64,000 bases of DNA from an uncultured Anaerolineae bacterium (lineage in GTDB: Bacteria > Chloroflexota > Anaerolineae > Promineifilales > Promineifilaceae): the NCBI GenBank assembly GCA_905479495.1, contig CAJQMR010000002.1, positions 62,001-126,000 of the forward strand. Direction: 5' to 3'. Within the stretch, counting starts at the first letter, position 1. Each line of letters starts with the position of its first letter. Of the stretch, positions 50,674-58,802 are shown piece after piece. The notes below the pieces were generated by a model. It searched no databases and was not told the origin of the DNA. It worked only from the letters and a program-made list of their open reading frames with translations. The position numbers and the translations under genes are program-made.

Positions 50674-51570
50674 CTACACACCCTCTTCAATAAAAGCATA
50701 CAGCCTGTTAAAAAAAGCCTCTTTCGCCTCAATAAATGGGTAATGTCCACTTTCCGGCACAAAAAATAGCTGCGAACCTTTGATCAATTCATTGGCAAGT
50801 TCGGCCGCTTCAGGCGTGATAAAATCTTCGCGTCCTTGAATAATTAAGGTGGGGCAGGTGATATTGACAAGCTGCTCCTGAACGGTCACATTTAGTTTCA
50901 TCTCTCTAGCAGGGCCGCTGATGGCAACGGTATTTTTCGCTTTTATTTCGTCGAAAACGGCCGTATCCAGATACACATCCCGCGCCGCCTTGTTATAAAA
51001 AGTTGCCCCCTCCGATATCCGCAGCGCCTCATTGTGGGCGTCCGGATCGCCCGCCAGAAAAGCATCGCTTTCATACAACGCTTGCAAATAATCCCATTTT
51101 TCAGGCGTAAACCGCGTCATTAACCGTTCATACGCTTGAATGAGCAAGGGGGTGTTAACAGGAGCCGGATCAATCAGTATCAATCGTTTAACCTGCTGGG
51201 GATATTGACTGGTGTAATACATGCCCAGCAAACCGCCCCATGAATGCCCAATGATATTTAATTGCTCTATCCCAAATGCTTGACGCAGCGCTTCCAAATC
51301 TTCCACGAGTAAAGCAGTGGTGAATGTAGTTTCATCTATGTGCGGCATTAGCGATTTCCCATTGCCACGCTGGTCATAGAAAATGGCCTGATAAGATTTG
51401 GCAAAATCTAAAAAGAAGGGAACCAGTTCATCGTGCCACATGCCTGGCCCGCCGTGCAAAAACACAAACGGTTCTCCCTCGCCAATGATGCGGTAGAAGT
51501 GGGGGATGCCATTTACCGTTTTGTAGCCTTTTTCTGTGAATAAATCTGTTGGAATTTGAAATGTGTTCAT
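50674..51570 (-). CDS. Alpha/beta hydrolase, proline iminopeptidase-like
   Basis: A 298-residue S33-type hydrolase. HGGPGMWHDEL oxyanion loop, DQRGNGKSL, nucleophile elbow GHSWGG (Ser), catalytic Asp in IIQGREDFITP and His in SGHYPFIEA. The HGGPG and DQRGxG blocks are those of proline iminopeptidases, which cleave N-terminal proline from peptides. The start ATG 51570 has AAGGACAACTT upstream; the longer frame reaches back into the neighbouring gene and is discarded. No signal peptide, so cytoplasmic. A peptide-degrading job would fit the protease and exporter neighbours. Confidence 0.9.
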   Translation of the reverse strand: MNTFQIPTDLFTEKGYKTVNGIPHFYRIIGEGEPFVFLHGGPGMWHDELVPFFLDFAKSYQAIFYDQRGNGKSLMPHIDETTFTTALLVEDLEALRQAFGIEQLNIIGHSWGGLLGMYYTSQYPQQVKRLILIDPAPVNTPLLIQAYERLMTRFTPEKWDYLQALYESDAFLAGDPDAHNEALRISEGATFYNKAARDVYLDTAVFDEIKAKNTVAISGPAREMKLNVTVQEQLVNITCPTLIIQGREDFITPEAAELANELIKGSQLFFVPESGHYPFIEAKEAFFNRLYAFIEEGV

Positions 51571-51613
51571 AAGTTGTCCTTGTTGGGATGACAGCCACCG
51601 CAAAAGTTGGTTG

Positions 51614-52366
51614 TCATCTGCTACGCGCCCACAGTCCAAGCCCAGTGAGAGCCAAACCATTGAGTACAAAAACGGGCAATGAATACCCTAAAATAGGCTG
51701 GAACCAAGCGTGTCCAGCATCCACCTGGGCGATGATGAGCGGGTCGGCCAATACCATCAGCACGCCAGTTATTACACTGCCCAGCAAGATGGTTCCCAGC
51801 CAGGCCAGCCGGACGCGCCATGATGGCAGTTGGCGCAGGCCCAGGGTGAGGCAGGCAACAAAGGCGAGGGCGAAGGGGATTTCTACGGCCGTTTTCACCA
51901 CCCCCAACTGCACAGCCACATCATATTCATCTCCGCCGGTGCGAATGGGGGCGCGCAGGTAGTAGAGAACGGCCGTTAACGACGCCGTCAATGAAAACGC
52001 CAGCCCAATTTGCCGCCAGCGCACATTTTGGCTCCGCGACGTGATGAGTAAGCCAAACACTGCGCCTAGCAGCCCAGTCAGCGGCCCGGCCGCCGCCGCT
52101 GCCGCATTCGCCACATTGCCCACAATGGGAGAACTTAGCTTCAACCAACCTTGCTCTCCCTCAGAACCACGTGTCTCCACCCATTCATCCGGGTTGACTG
52201 GTGGTGTTTCCCACACTTGCACCAGTTTGGTAAACGCCCAAACCGGCTCATGCCCCATCAATTGATAAACCAGGTGATGGCCGGTCTCGTGGGTGGTCTG
52301 GCTGAGGATATTGACCAGCATGGCCAAAACAAGCAGGGGCAAAAAGCGTATCTGATCAAGTTTCAT
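51614..52366 (-). CDS. Membrane protein with HExxH motif
   Basis: 250 residues and about six helices. The first contains TTHETGHHLVYQLMG (HExxH with a third His), a zinc-metallopeptidase motif inside or near a membrane segment as in site-2/M50-like proteases. No clear NPDG-type second motif is seen; a GPLTG turn follows at about 95. ATG 52366 is used: GGAGCAGG lies about 6 bases upstream, overlapping the end of the CPBP gene, whose TGA sits at 52371-52369. A possible M50-like metalloprotease or a non-catalytic relative; activity uncertain. Confidence 0.65.
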   Translation of the reverse strand: MKLDQIRFLPLLVLAMLVNILSQTTHETGHHLVYQLMGHEPVWAFTKLVQVWETPPVNPDEWVETRGSEGEQGWLKLSSPIVGNVANAAAAAAGPLTGLLGAVFGLLITSRSQNVRWRQIGLAFSLTASLTAVLYYLRAPIRTGGDEYDVAVQLGVVKTAVEIPFALAFVACLTLGLRQLPSWRVRLAWLGTILLGSVITGVLMVLADPLIIAQVDAGHAWFQPILGYSLPVFVLNGLALTGLGLWARSR

Positions 52367-52368
52367 TT

Positions 52369-53088
52369 TCAAACCTGCTCCGGTTGTCTATTGCGGATGA
52401 CGACGAATGCCAGCCCTATCGTGAATTCGATGACGGGCAAGGCGTATATCGCCCATGTCGGCGGATTGTTCCAGTTGCCCTCAAACAGCAGCCAGATAGT
52501 GTTAAAGGCGTAATGGATGGGAAAAATGAGCAAGAAAATCATGCCTGATGCGTAACGCACGCTGCCCCACAACCAGCCAGTAAACAGCTTCGTAACGATG
52601 CCGCTCACCCCTTGCCGCGCATGAAACAGGCCAAACAGCAGCGCTGTGACAACCAACGCTGCTTTCCCTGAAAATCGTTTTTCAATAAATCCATACAACA
52701 AGCCGCGAAAGTAAAGCTCTTCGGCCAACACAACAACTAAATTGGTAAGCAAACCCCATGCAATTGCTGGGGTAAATGGTTTGAGCGCTGAAATACGGAT
52801 CACAAAAATGTAAAAGAGCATGTAAACGCCAAACACGGCCAACGAAATGAGCAGATGGCGCTGCACATGTCCCCTGTTGATTTCCAATCCTAAATCGGTA
52901 CGTGAAAAGTTGAGCGCACTGATTAGCCCAATACAAGCGGCTAAAAAGAACAGGTTGATAACCAGATTACTGGTATTTGTCTGGCTGGTTCTAAACAGCA
53001 TGGTGGTGGCAACGCCTAAGGCCAGCGCCACAATTGGAGCCAAAAATATGAGTAAAAAGTTGATCCAAAACGGCCGTTTCCTCATCAT
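52369..53088 (-). CDS. CPBP-family intramembrane metalloprotease, second copy
   Basis: 239 residues and about seven helices. Motifs AEELYFRG (EExxxR), FGLFHAR (FxxxH) and HYAFN (HxxxN). AGGAGAGGG precedes ATG 53088. Only two bases separate its stop from the next start, so it is coupled to the HExxH gene. Differs in sequence and length from the copy at 49684. Confidence 0.87.
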   Translation of the reverse strand: MMRKRPFWINFLLIFLAPIVALALGVATTMLFRTSQTNTSNLVINLFFLAACIGLISALNFSRTDLGLEINRGHVQRHLLISLAVFGVYMLFYIFVIRISALKPFTPAIAWGLLTNLVVVLAEELYFRGLLYGFIEKRFSGKAALVVTALLFGLFHARQGVSGIVTKLFTGWLWGSVRYASGMIFLLIFPIHYAFNTIWLLFEGNWNNPPTWAIYALPVIEFTIGLAFVVIRNRQPEQV

Positions 53089-53179
53089 CCCTCTCCTAAA
53101 AAGGCAATCAGGCAGTAATCGTCAATGTCCGCGACTGTTCCCGAAAACCAATGGCGCAATCCAATAAGTAAGCATCATC

Positions 53180-53494
53180 TCACACCATAAATAGCAGCAA
53201 AATAGGGGCCAGCGTCACTGCGCCAACCAGCAAAGCAATGTTTAAGGCCCAACTTATGCCTAACCACAACCACGCTTTTTTAAGAATGAGCAGGATATGG
53301 CCACTCAGAAAGGCCAACCCACCCAGCGAGCAGAATGAAACGGCCGTCCACAACAACCACGGTACCGCTTTGGCCCCCGGTTCATTGTCCACTCGCCAGA
53401 AAAACAGGTAAAAGACAACCGACAGCAGCATACTCACCCAACCGCCTGATAATAACAACACCCCCCAAACTTCTTTTATGCGTGAAACGTTCAT
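53180..53494 (-). CDS. Small three-helix membrane protein
   Basis: 104 residues with three hydrophobic helices (about 9-31, 45-70 and 76-100). A basic-aromatic loop (FFWRVDNEPGAKAVPW) lies between the first two. No family recognised. First of the membrane protease group on this strand, 91 bases before the CPBP start. Could be a partner, immunity or transport subunit; no evidence favours one. Confidence 0.6.
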   Translation of the reverse strand: MNVSRIKEVWGVLLLSGGWVSMLLSVVFYLFFWRVDNEPGAKAVPWLLWTAVSFCSLGGLAFLSGHILLILKKAWLWLGISWALNIALLVGAVTLAPILLLFMV

Positions 53495-53741
53495 AATGTT
53501 TTCCTATGGTTGATTGCTGGACAAAAATAGCATACCGCAATAGGTGTAATTATCACATTGTTCGCTGTCTGTAATCGGTAATCACGGCCTGTAACATTTT
53601 GGATCATTGCTTACTGCTTATAAATTCTCCACTGTCTGGTAGAAAAACAAAACTAAACGCGTAAAAAAACGCCTAATCAAGTAATGGGGAAACGGCCGTT
53701 TAGAGACCATCAAGTGTACGAGTCGGCGTTTGATTTTGCTG

Positions 53742-54551
53742 CTAGAGGAACAAAATGCCAATCACATAAGGCACCAATATCAGCAGTGCCAGAATGGGAT
53801 GCCCCCGTCGTTGGCTATTTTTACTGTCCCAACTAAAAAGATAGAGCGCCAGGGCAAAAGCAATAAGACCGCTAACGGATAACATGGCTACGGAAGCCCA
53901 CGGATTAAAATCGGCGACTGCGCCCATCGCCAGCCCGTTGAAGGCATTCATGGCGTGGGTAGCTGGCAGTAATTGAGCCAGGGTCTGCGCCGCTTCCGGC
54001 AGCATGCTAAAGGGCATCATCAGCCCACCCAAAAGCATGGAGGGGACAAAAATAACCTGTGAGAAAAGTACAGTCAGGCGCGTGGAAGGGGATACAACAC
54101 CAATCAAAATGCCCAAGCCAGAGCAGGCCAAGGCGAAGGCCAGCATCGCGATGACGAAGTTAAACCCATTAACAGGCGGGGCCGCATCAAACAAAAATGG
54201 GGCGCTGACGGTGATGATGAGCGACACGATGGCCAGGTGCAGCGCGGTGGTTAAGGCTGGAATGAGCAAGATGGACAGTGCTGGCACGCCATTGATTTTA
54301 TAGCTGCGAAAAATACCGCTTTCACGAGCACTGACCAATGGATCGGGCAGACCAAGCAGCGTGGCGGCTAAAATGGCGAAGGTGACCATTGCCGGAATCA
54401 TGGCCTCACCAAAGAAAGGGTTGATTTCGGGCATGATAAAGCCCATCATCAGGTAAAAGCCCAAGGGAAAGAGATAGTTCATCAGCAACAAATTTTTGTT
54501 GCGAATACCGGTTTTGAATTCAAAAGAGAAATGTGTTGTAAATGCAGACAT
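53742..54551 (-). CDS. ABC-2 type exporter permease
   Basis: 269 residues and six membrane helices of the ABC-2 type (DrrB/NatB-like), with conserved GLPDPLVSARESGIFRSYKI linking helices and VIFVPSMLLGGLMMPFSMLPEAAQTLAQLLPATHAMNA cut into two loops. GGAGGTAACCC gives a strong ribosome site before ATG 54551. Co-directional with the ATPase at 54643, which precedes it; they form one exporter. Confidence 0.88.
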   Translation of the reverse strand: MSAFTTHFSFEFKTGIRNKNLLLMNYLFPLGFYLMMGFIMPEINPFFGEAMIPAMVTFAILAATLLGLPDPLVSARESGIFRSYKINGVPALSILLIPALTTALHLAIVSLIITVSAPFLFDAAPPVNGFNFVIAMLAFALACSGLGILIGVVSPSTRLTVLFSQVIFVPSMLLGGLMMPFSMLPEAAQTLAQLLPATHAMNAFNGLAMGAVADFNPWASVAMLSVSGLIAFALALYLFSWDSKNSQRRGHPILALLILVPYVIGILFL

Positions 54552-54619
54552 GGGTTACCTCCAAATGGTTAATTGTTTTGGATCTTTCGGGTTTCGTACG
54601 GTTTGGCTGAAACGTGAAA

Positions 54620-54654
54620 CGTGATGCGTGAACGTCCTGTGGTCACGCATCACG
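54620..54654 (-). terminator. Hairpin overlapping the ABC ATPase stop
   Basis: CGTGATGCGTGA (54620-54631) and TCACGCATCACG (54643-54654), a perfect 12-bp stem. The right arm includes the stop codon of the ATPase gene (TGA, 54645-54643 on the minus strand) and its last three codons; CGTGAAACGTGAAAC-like units continue on the left. Another repeat that begins at a stop codon. Confidence 0.65.
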
Positions 54655-55584
54655 AGCTTGGATTCCCAAAGAGCCATTATCTTCACTGGTCAATTCTAAA
54701 AAGCGTTCTTCTAGCGATGGCCGTTCCACCCGTAAATCAATCAATTCGTCTGCCTGTTCCTGAACGGCAGCAATCAGTGCTGGAACAGTTTGGGCAATAT
54801 CCTGGCTAAAGTAGATGGCGTAATTATCTTTCACCAAGCACTGCTGGACGGCCGGGATGGTGCAGTGGTTGTGCTGCAAGATGCTTGCTTTGGTGCGAAC
54901 AGACACTTTGGTTAGGCCAGCGCCCGTTGAGGTGATTTCTAGGGGCGTGCCTGTGGTGACTAAACGGCCGTTCAACAAAATCGCCACCCGGTCCGACAAC
55001 TGCTCCGCCTCGGCCATGTCGTGGGTGGCCAAAATGATCGTCGTGCCATTGGCCTGTAGTTCGTGCATAACAGCGTGCAGTTCCGTGCGAGAAGCCACGT
55101 CCAGGCCCGCCGTTGGCTCATCCAAAAACAAGACCTGCGGTTCGTGAGCGATGGCCAGCGCCAGCGACAAGCGCCGCTGCTGTCCGGTGGACAGTTCATG
55201 AAACTGCGTTTTGCGCTTAGCGGTCAAGCCAAATCGGTCTAACAAGTCAAAACGGGGGGCCACGCCATGATAAGCGCAAAAAAAGCGCATCGCTTCTTCT
55301 GGTGTCATCGCTTCGGGCATGCCAGCGGCTTGCAGCTGGACCCCCACTACGTGACGCAGCTTATGTGGCTCCTTGGCGGGGTCTGTCCCGGCCACTTGCA
55401 GCGTGCCACTATCCGGCTGGCGCAGCCCTTCCAGGCATTCCAGCGTTGTGGTTTTGCCAGCACCATTTGGGCCGAGCAGGCCAAAAATCTCGCCAGGCTG
55501 CACGGCAAAGCTGATATTGTCTACGGCCACAAAATTGCCGTATGCTTTGCGAAAATTGGTGACGTTTATAATTGGTTGGGTCAT
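54643..55584 (-). CDS. ABC exporter ATP-binding protein
   Basis: 313 residues. The ATPase core (about 1-220) has Walker A GPNGAGKTT, signature STGQQRRLSLALA, Walker B VLFLDEPTAGLD and switch ILATHDMAEA. A C-terminal regulatory part of about 90 residues follows (RTKASILQHNHCTIPAVQQC), as in DrrA/NatA-type exporters. Pairs with the permease at 53742. GAGG lies about 8 bases before ATG 55584. Cargo unknown; peptides, lipids or drugs are possible. Confidence 0.9.
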   Translation of the reverse strand: MTQPIINVTNFRKAYGNFVAVDNISFAVQPGEIFGLLGPNGAGKTTTLECLEGLRQPDSGTLQVAGTDPAKEPHKLRHVVGVQLQAAGMPEAMTPEEAMRFFCAYHGVAPRFDLLDRFGLTAKRKTQFHELSTGQQRRLSLALAIAHEPQVLFLDEPTAGLDVASRTELHAVMHELQANGTTIILATHDMAEAEQLSDRVAILLNGRLVTTGTPLEITSTGAGLTKVSVRTKASILQHNHCTIPAVQQCLVKDNYAIYFSQDIAQTVPALIAAVQEQADELIDLRVERPSLEERFLELTSEDNGSLGIQARDA

Positions 55585-55668
55585 GGGTTTGCCTCACTTT
55601 TTGAATGATGCTGTGTAAAAGCCAAAAGAATCTTGAATGAGCTTGAGCACAGATTTAGCTTTTACTTG

Positions 55669-55723
55669 AGCAAACCACAGAGAAATCGCGTTTCGTTTTT
55701 TAAGATATTTTCTGTGATTTGCT
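55669..55723. repeat. 55-bp element with terminal inverted repeats (copy 2)
   Basis: AGCAAACCACAG (55669-55680) and CTGTGATTTGCT (55712-55723), one mismatch, 55 bp in total. Same length, ends and preceding GCTTTTACTT as copy 1 at 24521-24575. Located between the divergent ABC exporter and kinase genes. Confidence 0.7.
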
Positions 55724-55838
55724 AGGCAGTGTAACAAACGGCCGTTCGCCTGCCATCGTGCGTTGGGGAAGCGGGACACACTGTACGAAGGTACAACACC
55801 CCATCGAACAATGTTTTGGATGACCAAGACCAGCTATA

Positions 55839-57095
55839 ATGAAGCACATGATGAAAAATCTGTTGCGCCAAACCAATGACCAGGAAGTGAAAGCCGGGCT
55901 GAAGGAAACACGGCCGTTTTTCTGGTTTTTGATTCTCGTCCTCATCTTTCTTTACGGCATCGCCCTCAACGCTGACCCTGCATTGCGGCAGATGCCCCGA
56001 TTGATCCCCTTTACCGGCCTGTTTTTTATCCACATCGTTCTGCATTGGTACATGCCCCATTGGGTAGCACAAAAATGGCAGCTAACCACTTATCTGGTCA
56101 TACAAATTTCCCTGGTGATTTTGCTCATTGTCATCAGCCAGCAGCCAACCATCGTCATTGGCCTGTACATGGCATTGGCGGGCGAAACGTTCGGCATTCT
56201 GGAAGATTGGCGGCGCGCTTTGGTCGCCATGATTGGCTATCTGGCCTTGATGGGCATCACATATGGGCTTGTTTGGGGTTGGGAAGGCGCATCAGGTTGG
56301 CTAGGCTCCACGCTGCTTGTCATGTTGTTTGTGTTGATCTACGTGCTGCTGTTCATGCGACAGATGAACGCTCGTGCCGAAAGCAAACAGTTATTAACTG
56401 AACTTCAAGGGGCGCACGCGCAGTTGGCTGAGTATGCCCAACGAGTGGAATCGCTCACGTTGGCTGGGGAACGGCAGCGCATGGCGCGTGAACTGCATGA
56501 TACGCTGGCGCAGGGATTGACGGGGTTGGCTTTGCAATTGGAAGCGGTGGAGGCGAGCCTGGAAAGAAGTAACACGGCGCAAGCGTTGCAAATTACCGGG
56601 CAGGCGAAGGAGCGCGTGCGCACGACTTTGGCAGATGCCCGCCGGGCCATTGACGATTTACGCGCCACAGAAACGGCCGTTCGCGAGACAATCATCCGGG
56701 AAGTAGACCGATTCACAACCGCTTCTGGCATTCCCTGCACCCTGGCGGTTCCGGCCAAGCTGACTCTCTCTGAGCGTAACGGGGAGCATGTGGTGCGCTG
56801 TGTTAGCGAGGGGCTGGCCAATGTGACCCGTCATGCGCAAGCGACGGAGGCTTGGCTCACAGTTAGAGAGGAAAACGGCCGTTTACATGTCCAACTCCGC
56901 GATAACGGACAGGGGTTTGATGGCAACGGCCGTATCGAAGCTGGCCATTATGGCTTGCTGGGCCTGCGTGAACGCGCCCGCCTCGCTGGTGGTACACTCA
57001 CAATTGACAGCACGCCTGGAGCGGGCACCACCCTAACGATGATTATCCCCACAGGCAGCAGCCAACCATCAACAAATACCGGAGACCAACCATGA
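55839..57095 (+). CDS. NarL-type sensor histidine kinase
   Basis: 418 residues. Five to six membrane helices in the N-terminal 175 residues form an intramembrane sensor with almost no extracytoplasmic loop. A coiled-coil linker and HisKA_3 with His220 (ERQRMARELHDTLAQGLTGLALQLE) follow. The HATPase has DNGQGFDGNGRIEAGHYGLLGLRERA. This resembles LiaS/DesK-type kinases that sense membrane or envelope stress. A TATAAT at 55835-55840 overlaps ATG 55839, so the start may really be ATG 55848 or 55851, on a leaderless transcript. Overlaps the response regulator by ATGA. Confidence 0.9.
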   Translation: MKHMMKNLLRQTNDQEVKAGLKETRPFFWFLILVLIFLYGIALNADPALRQMPRLIPFTGLFFIHIVLHWYMPHWVAQKWQLTTYLVIQISLVILLIVISQQPTIVIGLYMALAGETFGILEDWRRALVAMIGYLALMGITYGLVWGWEGASGWLGSTLLVMLFVLIYVLLFMRQMNARAESKQLLTELQGAHAQLAEYAQRVESLTLAGERQRMARELHDTLAQGLTGLALQLEAVEASLERSNTAQALQITGQAKERVRTTLADARRAIDDLRATETAVRETIIREVDRFTTASGIPCTLAVPAKLTLSERNGEHVVRCVSEGLANVTRHAQATEAWLTVREENGRLHVQLRDNGQGFDGNGRIEAGHYGLLGLRERARLAGGTLTIDSTPGAGTTLTMIIPTGSSQPSTNTGDQP

Positions 57096-57742
57096 TCCGC
57101 ATTCTAATTGCCGACGATCACCTCGTGGTACGCCAGGGTTTACAGCTCATTTTGAGTATGGAAGATGACATGGAAGTGGTAGGCGAGGCAAACAATGGAG
57201 AAACGGCCGTTCGTCTGGCGAGCGAGCTGCAACCAGACGTCGTGCTGATGGATTTACGAATGCCCGGCATGGGCGGTCTGGCCGCTATCGAACAGATTTT
57301 GGCGCAGTGGCCAGACCTGGCTATCGTCATTCTCACCACCTATAACGAGGATGATTTGATGCTGCGGGGCTTGCAAGCTGGGGCGCGGGGCTTTTTGCTC
57401 AAAGATACCGGCCGCCAAACGTTGTTCCACACCATCCGGGCCGCCGCCCGGGGCGAGACGCTGCTGCAACCGGAGATTTTGGCCCGGGTGCTTGCTCACA
57501 CGGGGCAAGCCAAACAACCGGCACCCCCACAACCCGCAGAGCAATCAGTTTTGACGGAGAGAGAGCTGGAAGTGTTAACGGCCGTTGCCCGTGGCGACCG
57601 CAGCAAAGAAATCGCCCAACAACTAGGCGTTACCGAACGTACCATCAAAGCCCATCTGACCAATATTTACAACAAGCTGGGGGTCGATTCACGCGCCGCA
57701 GCCGTATCCGTGGGCATCCAGCTGGGGCTGTTAGGCAGCTGA
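57092..57742 (+). CDS. NarL/FixJ-family response regulator
   Basis: 216 residues. The receiver has D54 (VLMDLRMPGMGG) and K104 (GFLLKDTGR). A LuxR-type HTH (about 150-210) has LTERELEVLTAVARGDRSKEIAQQLG and TERTIKAHLTNIYNKLG. Starts at ATG 57092 inside the kinase stop (ATGA). Partner of the upstream kinase; the divergent ABC exporter and membrane-protease genes are plausible targets because such pairs often control adjacent exporters. Confidence 0.94.
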   Translation: MIRILIADDHLVVRQGLQLILSMEDDMEVVGEANNGETAVRLASELQPDVVLMDLRMPGMGGLAAIEQILAQWPDLAIVILTTYNEDDLMLRGLQAGARGFLLKDTGRQTLFHTIRAAARGETLLQPEILARVLAHTGQAKQPAPPQPAEQSVLTERELEVLTAVARGDRSKEIAQQLGVTERTIKAHLTNIYNKLGVDSRAAAVSVGIQLGLLGS

Positions 57743-57893
57743 TCGCCTTCATCCCGTATCTTGCCCTAAAACTTGAGATTAGAAACGGCCGTTCGGCCAC
57801 AGTTGGTTGTCTGTTTGAATAGTGGACGATGAGATTGGTAGAGTAGGATGCCCAGTTTGCGCGCCCTGCCAAGATGGTAGCGCAAAATAGATG

Positions 57894-58733
57894 CTATGAA
57901 GTTGGCATTTGGGCCATGGGGTAGGAGCCAAGCACCTGTAAAAATGAGGATTGCTTCAGGATGCCCAACATCGCTTCCTGCACGGCTTCATCATCCTCGT
58001 GTCCCTCAAAATCAACAAAAAAGCGGTAATGCCAGGGGCGATTGCGCCGGGGGCGAGATTCGATTTTGGTGAGGTTAATGCCGCGACCAGCCAGTTCACC
58101 CAATACAATGTACAGGGCCCCGGGCACATGCCGGGTAGTGAAAATGATAGATGTTTTGCACGGTTCCTGACGAGGCGGGTCGAGTTTGCCCAGCACAAAA
58201 AATCGCGTGAAATTGAAATCCATATCTTCAAAATTATGGACCAGAATTTCCAGATTGTATGTTTCGGCTGCCAAGGCGCTGGCAATGGCGGCCATGCCTG
58301 CCTGGGGATGGTTAGCCAGATCCCGGGCCGCCCCGGCCGTGTCGTAATGATCTACGGGGATGAGTCCCTGGCGTTTGATATTGTTTTCGCACTGGGCCAG
58401 CGCCTGGTGATGGGACATGACATGGGTGATTTCGTTAAGCTGCGTGCCAGCCGGGGCCATCAGGCAATGCTCTACGCGCACGATGACTTCCGCCTGCACC
58501 CGCAAATCGTGGTCCACCAGCATGTCGTAGGCGGGAATGACCATGCCGGCCAGGGAGTTTTCGACGGGCAGCATGATTTGGGTGGCACGGCCGTTATGCA
58601 CGGCGGCAAACATCTCGGTGAAGGTACGGCAGGGCAGGGTGGCTGTCTCTGCCCCAAAATGCTCGCGCACAGCCTGTTCAGAATACGCGCCGGGTTCCCC
58701 CTGGAAGGCAACGATGCGTTGTGATTCAGTCAT
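57894..58733 (-). CDS. pheA: Prephenate dehydratase
   Basis: Converts prephenate to phenylpyruvate in phenylalanine synthesis. 279 residues without a chorismate mutase domain. PDT domain (about 1-185): VAFQGEPGAYSEQAVREHFG, MLPVENSLAGMVIPAYD, and NFTRFFVLGK as the TRF catalytic block. A C-terminal ACT domain (about 195-275) has PGALYIVLGELAGRGINLTKIESRP, the Phe-binding regulatory motif. ATG 58733 has AGGAA 9 bases upstream; ATG 58739 is also in frame but too close to it. Next to, but probably independent of, the nucleoside transporter operon, as a hairpin lies between. Confidence 0.95.
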   Translation of the reverse strand: MTESQRIVAFQGEPGAYSEQAVREHFGAETATLPCRTFTEMFAAVHNGRATQIMLPVENSLAGMVIPAYDMLVDHDLRVQAEVIVRVEHCLMAPAGTQLNEITHVMSHHQALAQCENNIKRQGLIPVDHYDTAGAARDLANHPQAGMAAIASALAAETYNLEILVHNFEDMDFNFTRFFVLGKLDPPRQEPCKTSIIFTTRHVPGALYIVLGELAGRGINLTKIESRPRRNRPWHYRFFVDFEGHEDDEAVQEAMLGILKQSSFLQVLGSYPMAQMPTS

Positions 58734-58747
58734 GATCATTTCCTGAC

Positions 58748-58797
58748 CCTCACCCCAGCCGTTCCCTCCCCATTTTAGGGGGAGGGTTAGGGTGGAG
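58748..58797. repeat. CCCTCACCCC...GGGTTAGGGTGG GC-rich inverted repeat
   Basis: ACCCTCACCCC and CCCTCCCC pair with GGGGGAGGG and GGGTGGAGG. Lies between pheA and the transporter ATPase and probably acts as the ATPase terminator. This wording of repeat is very common in environmental bacterial genomes. Confidence 0.7.
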
Positions 58798-58802
58798 GTA
58801 AA

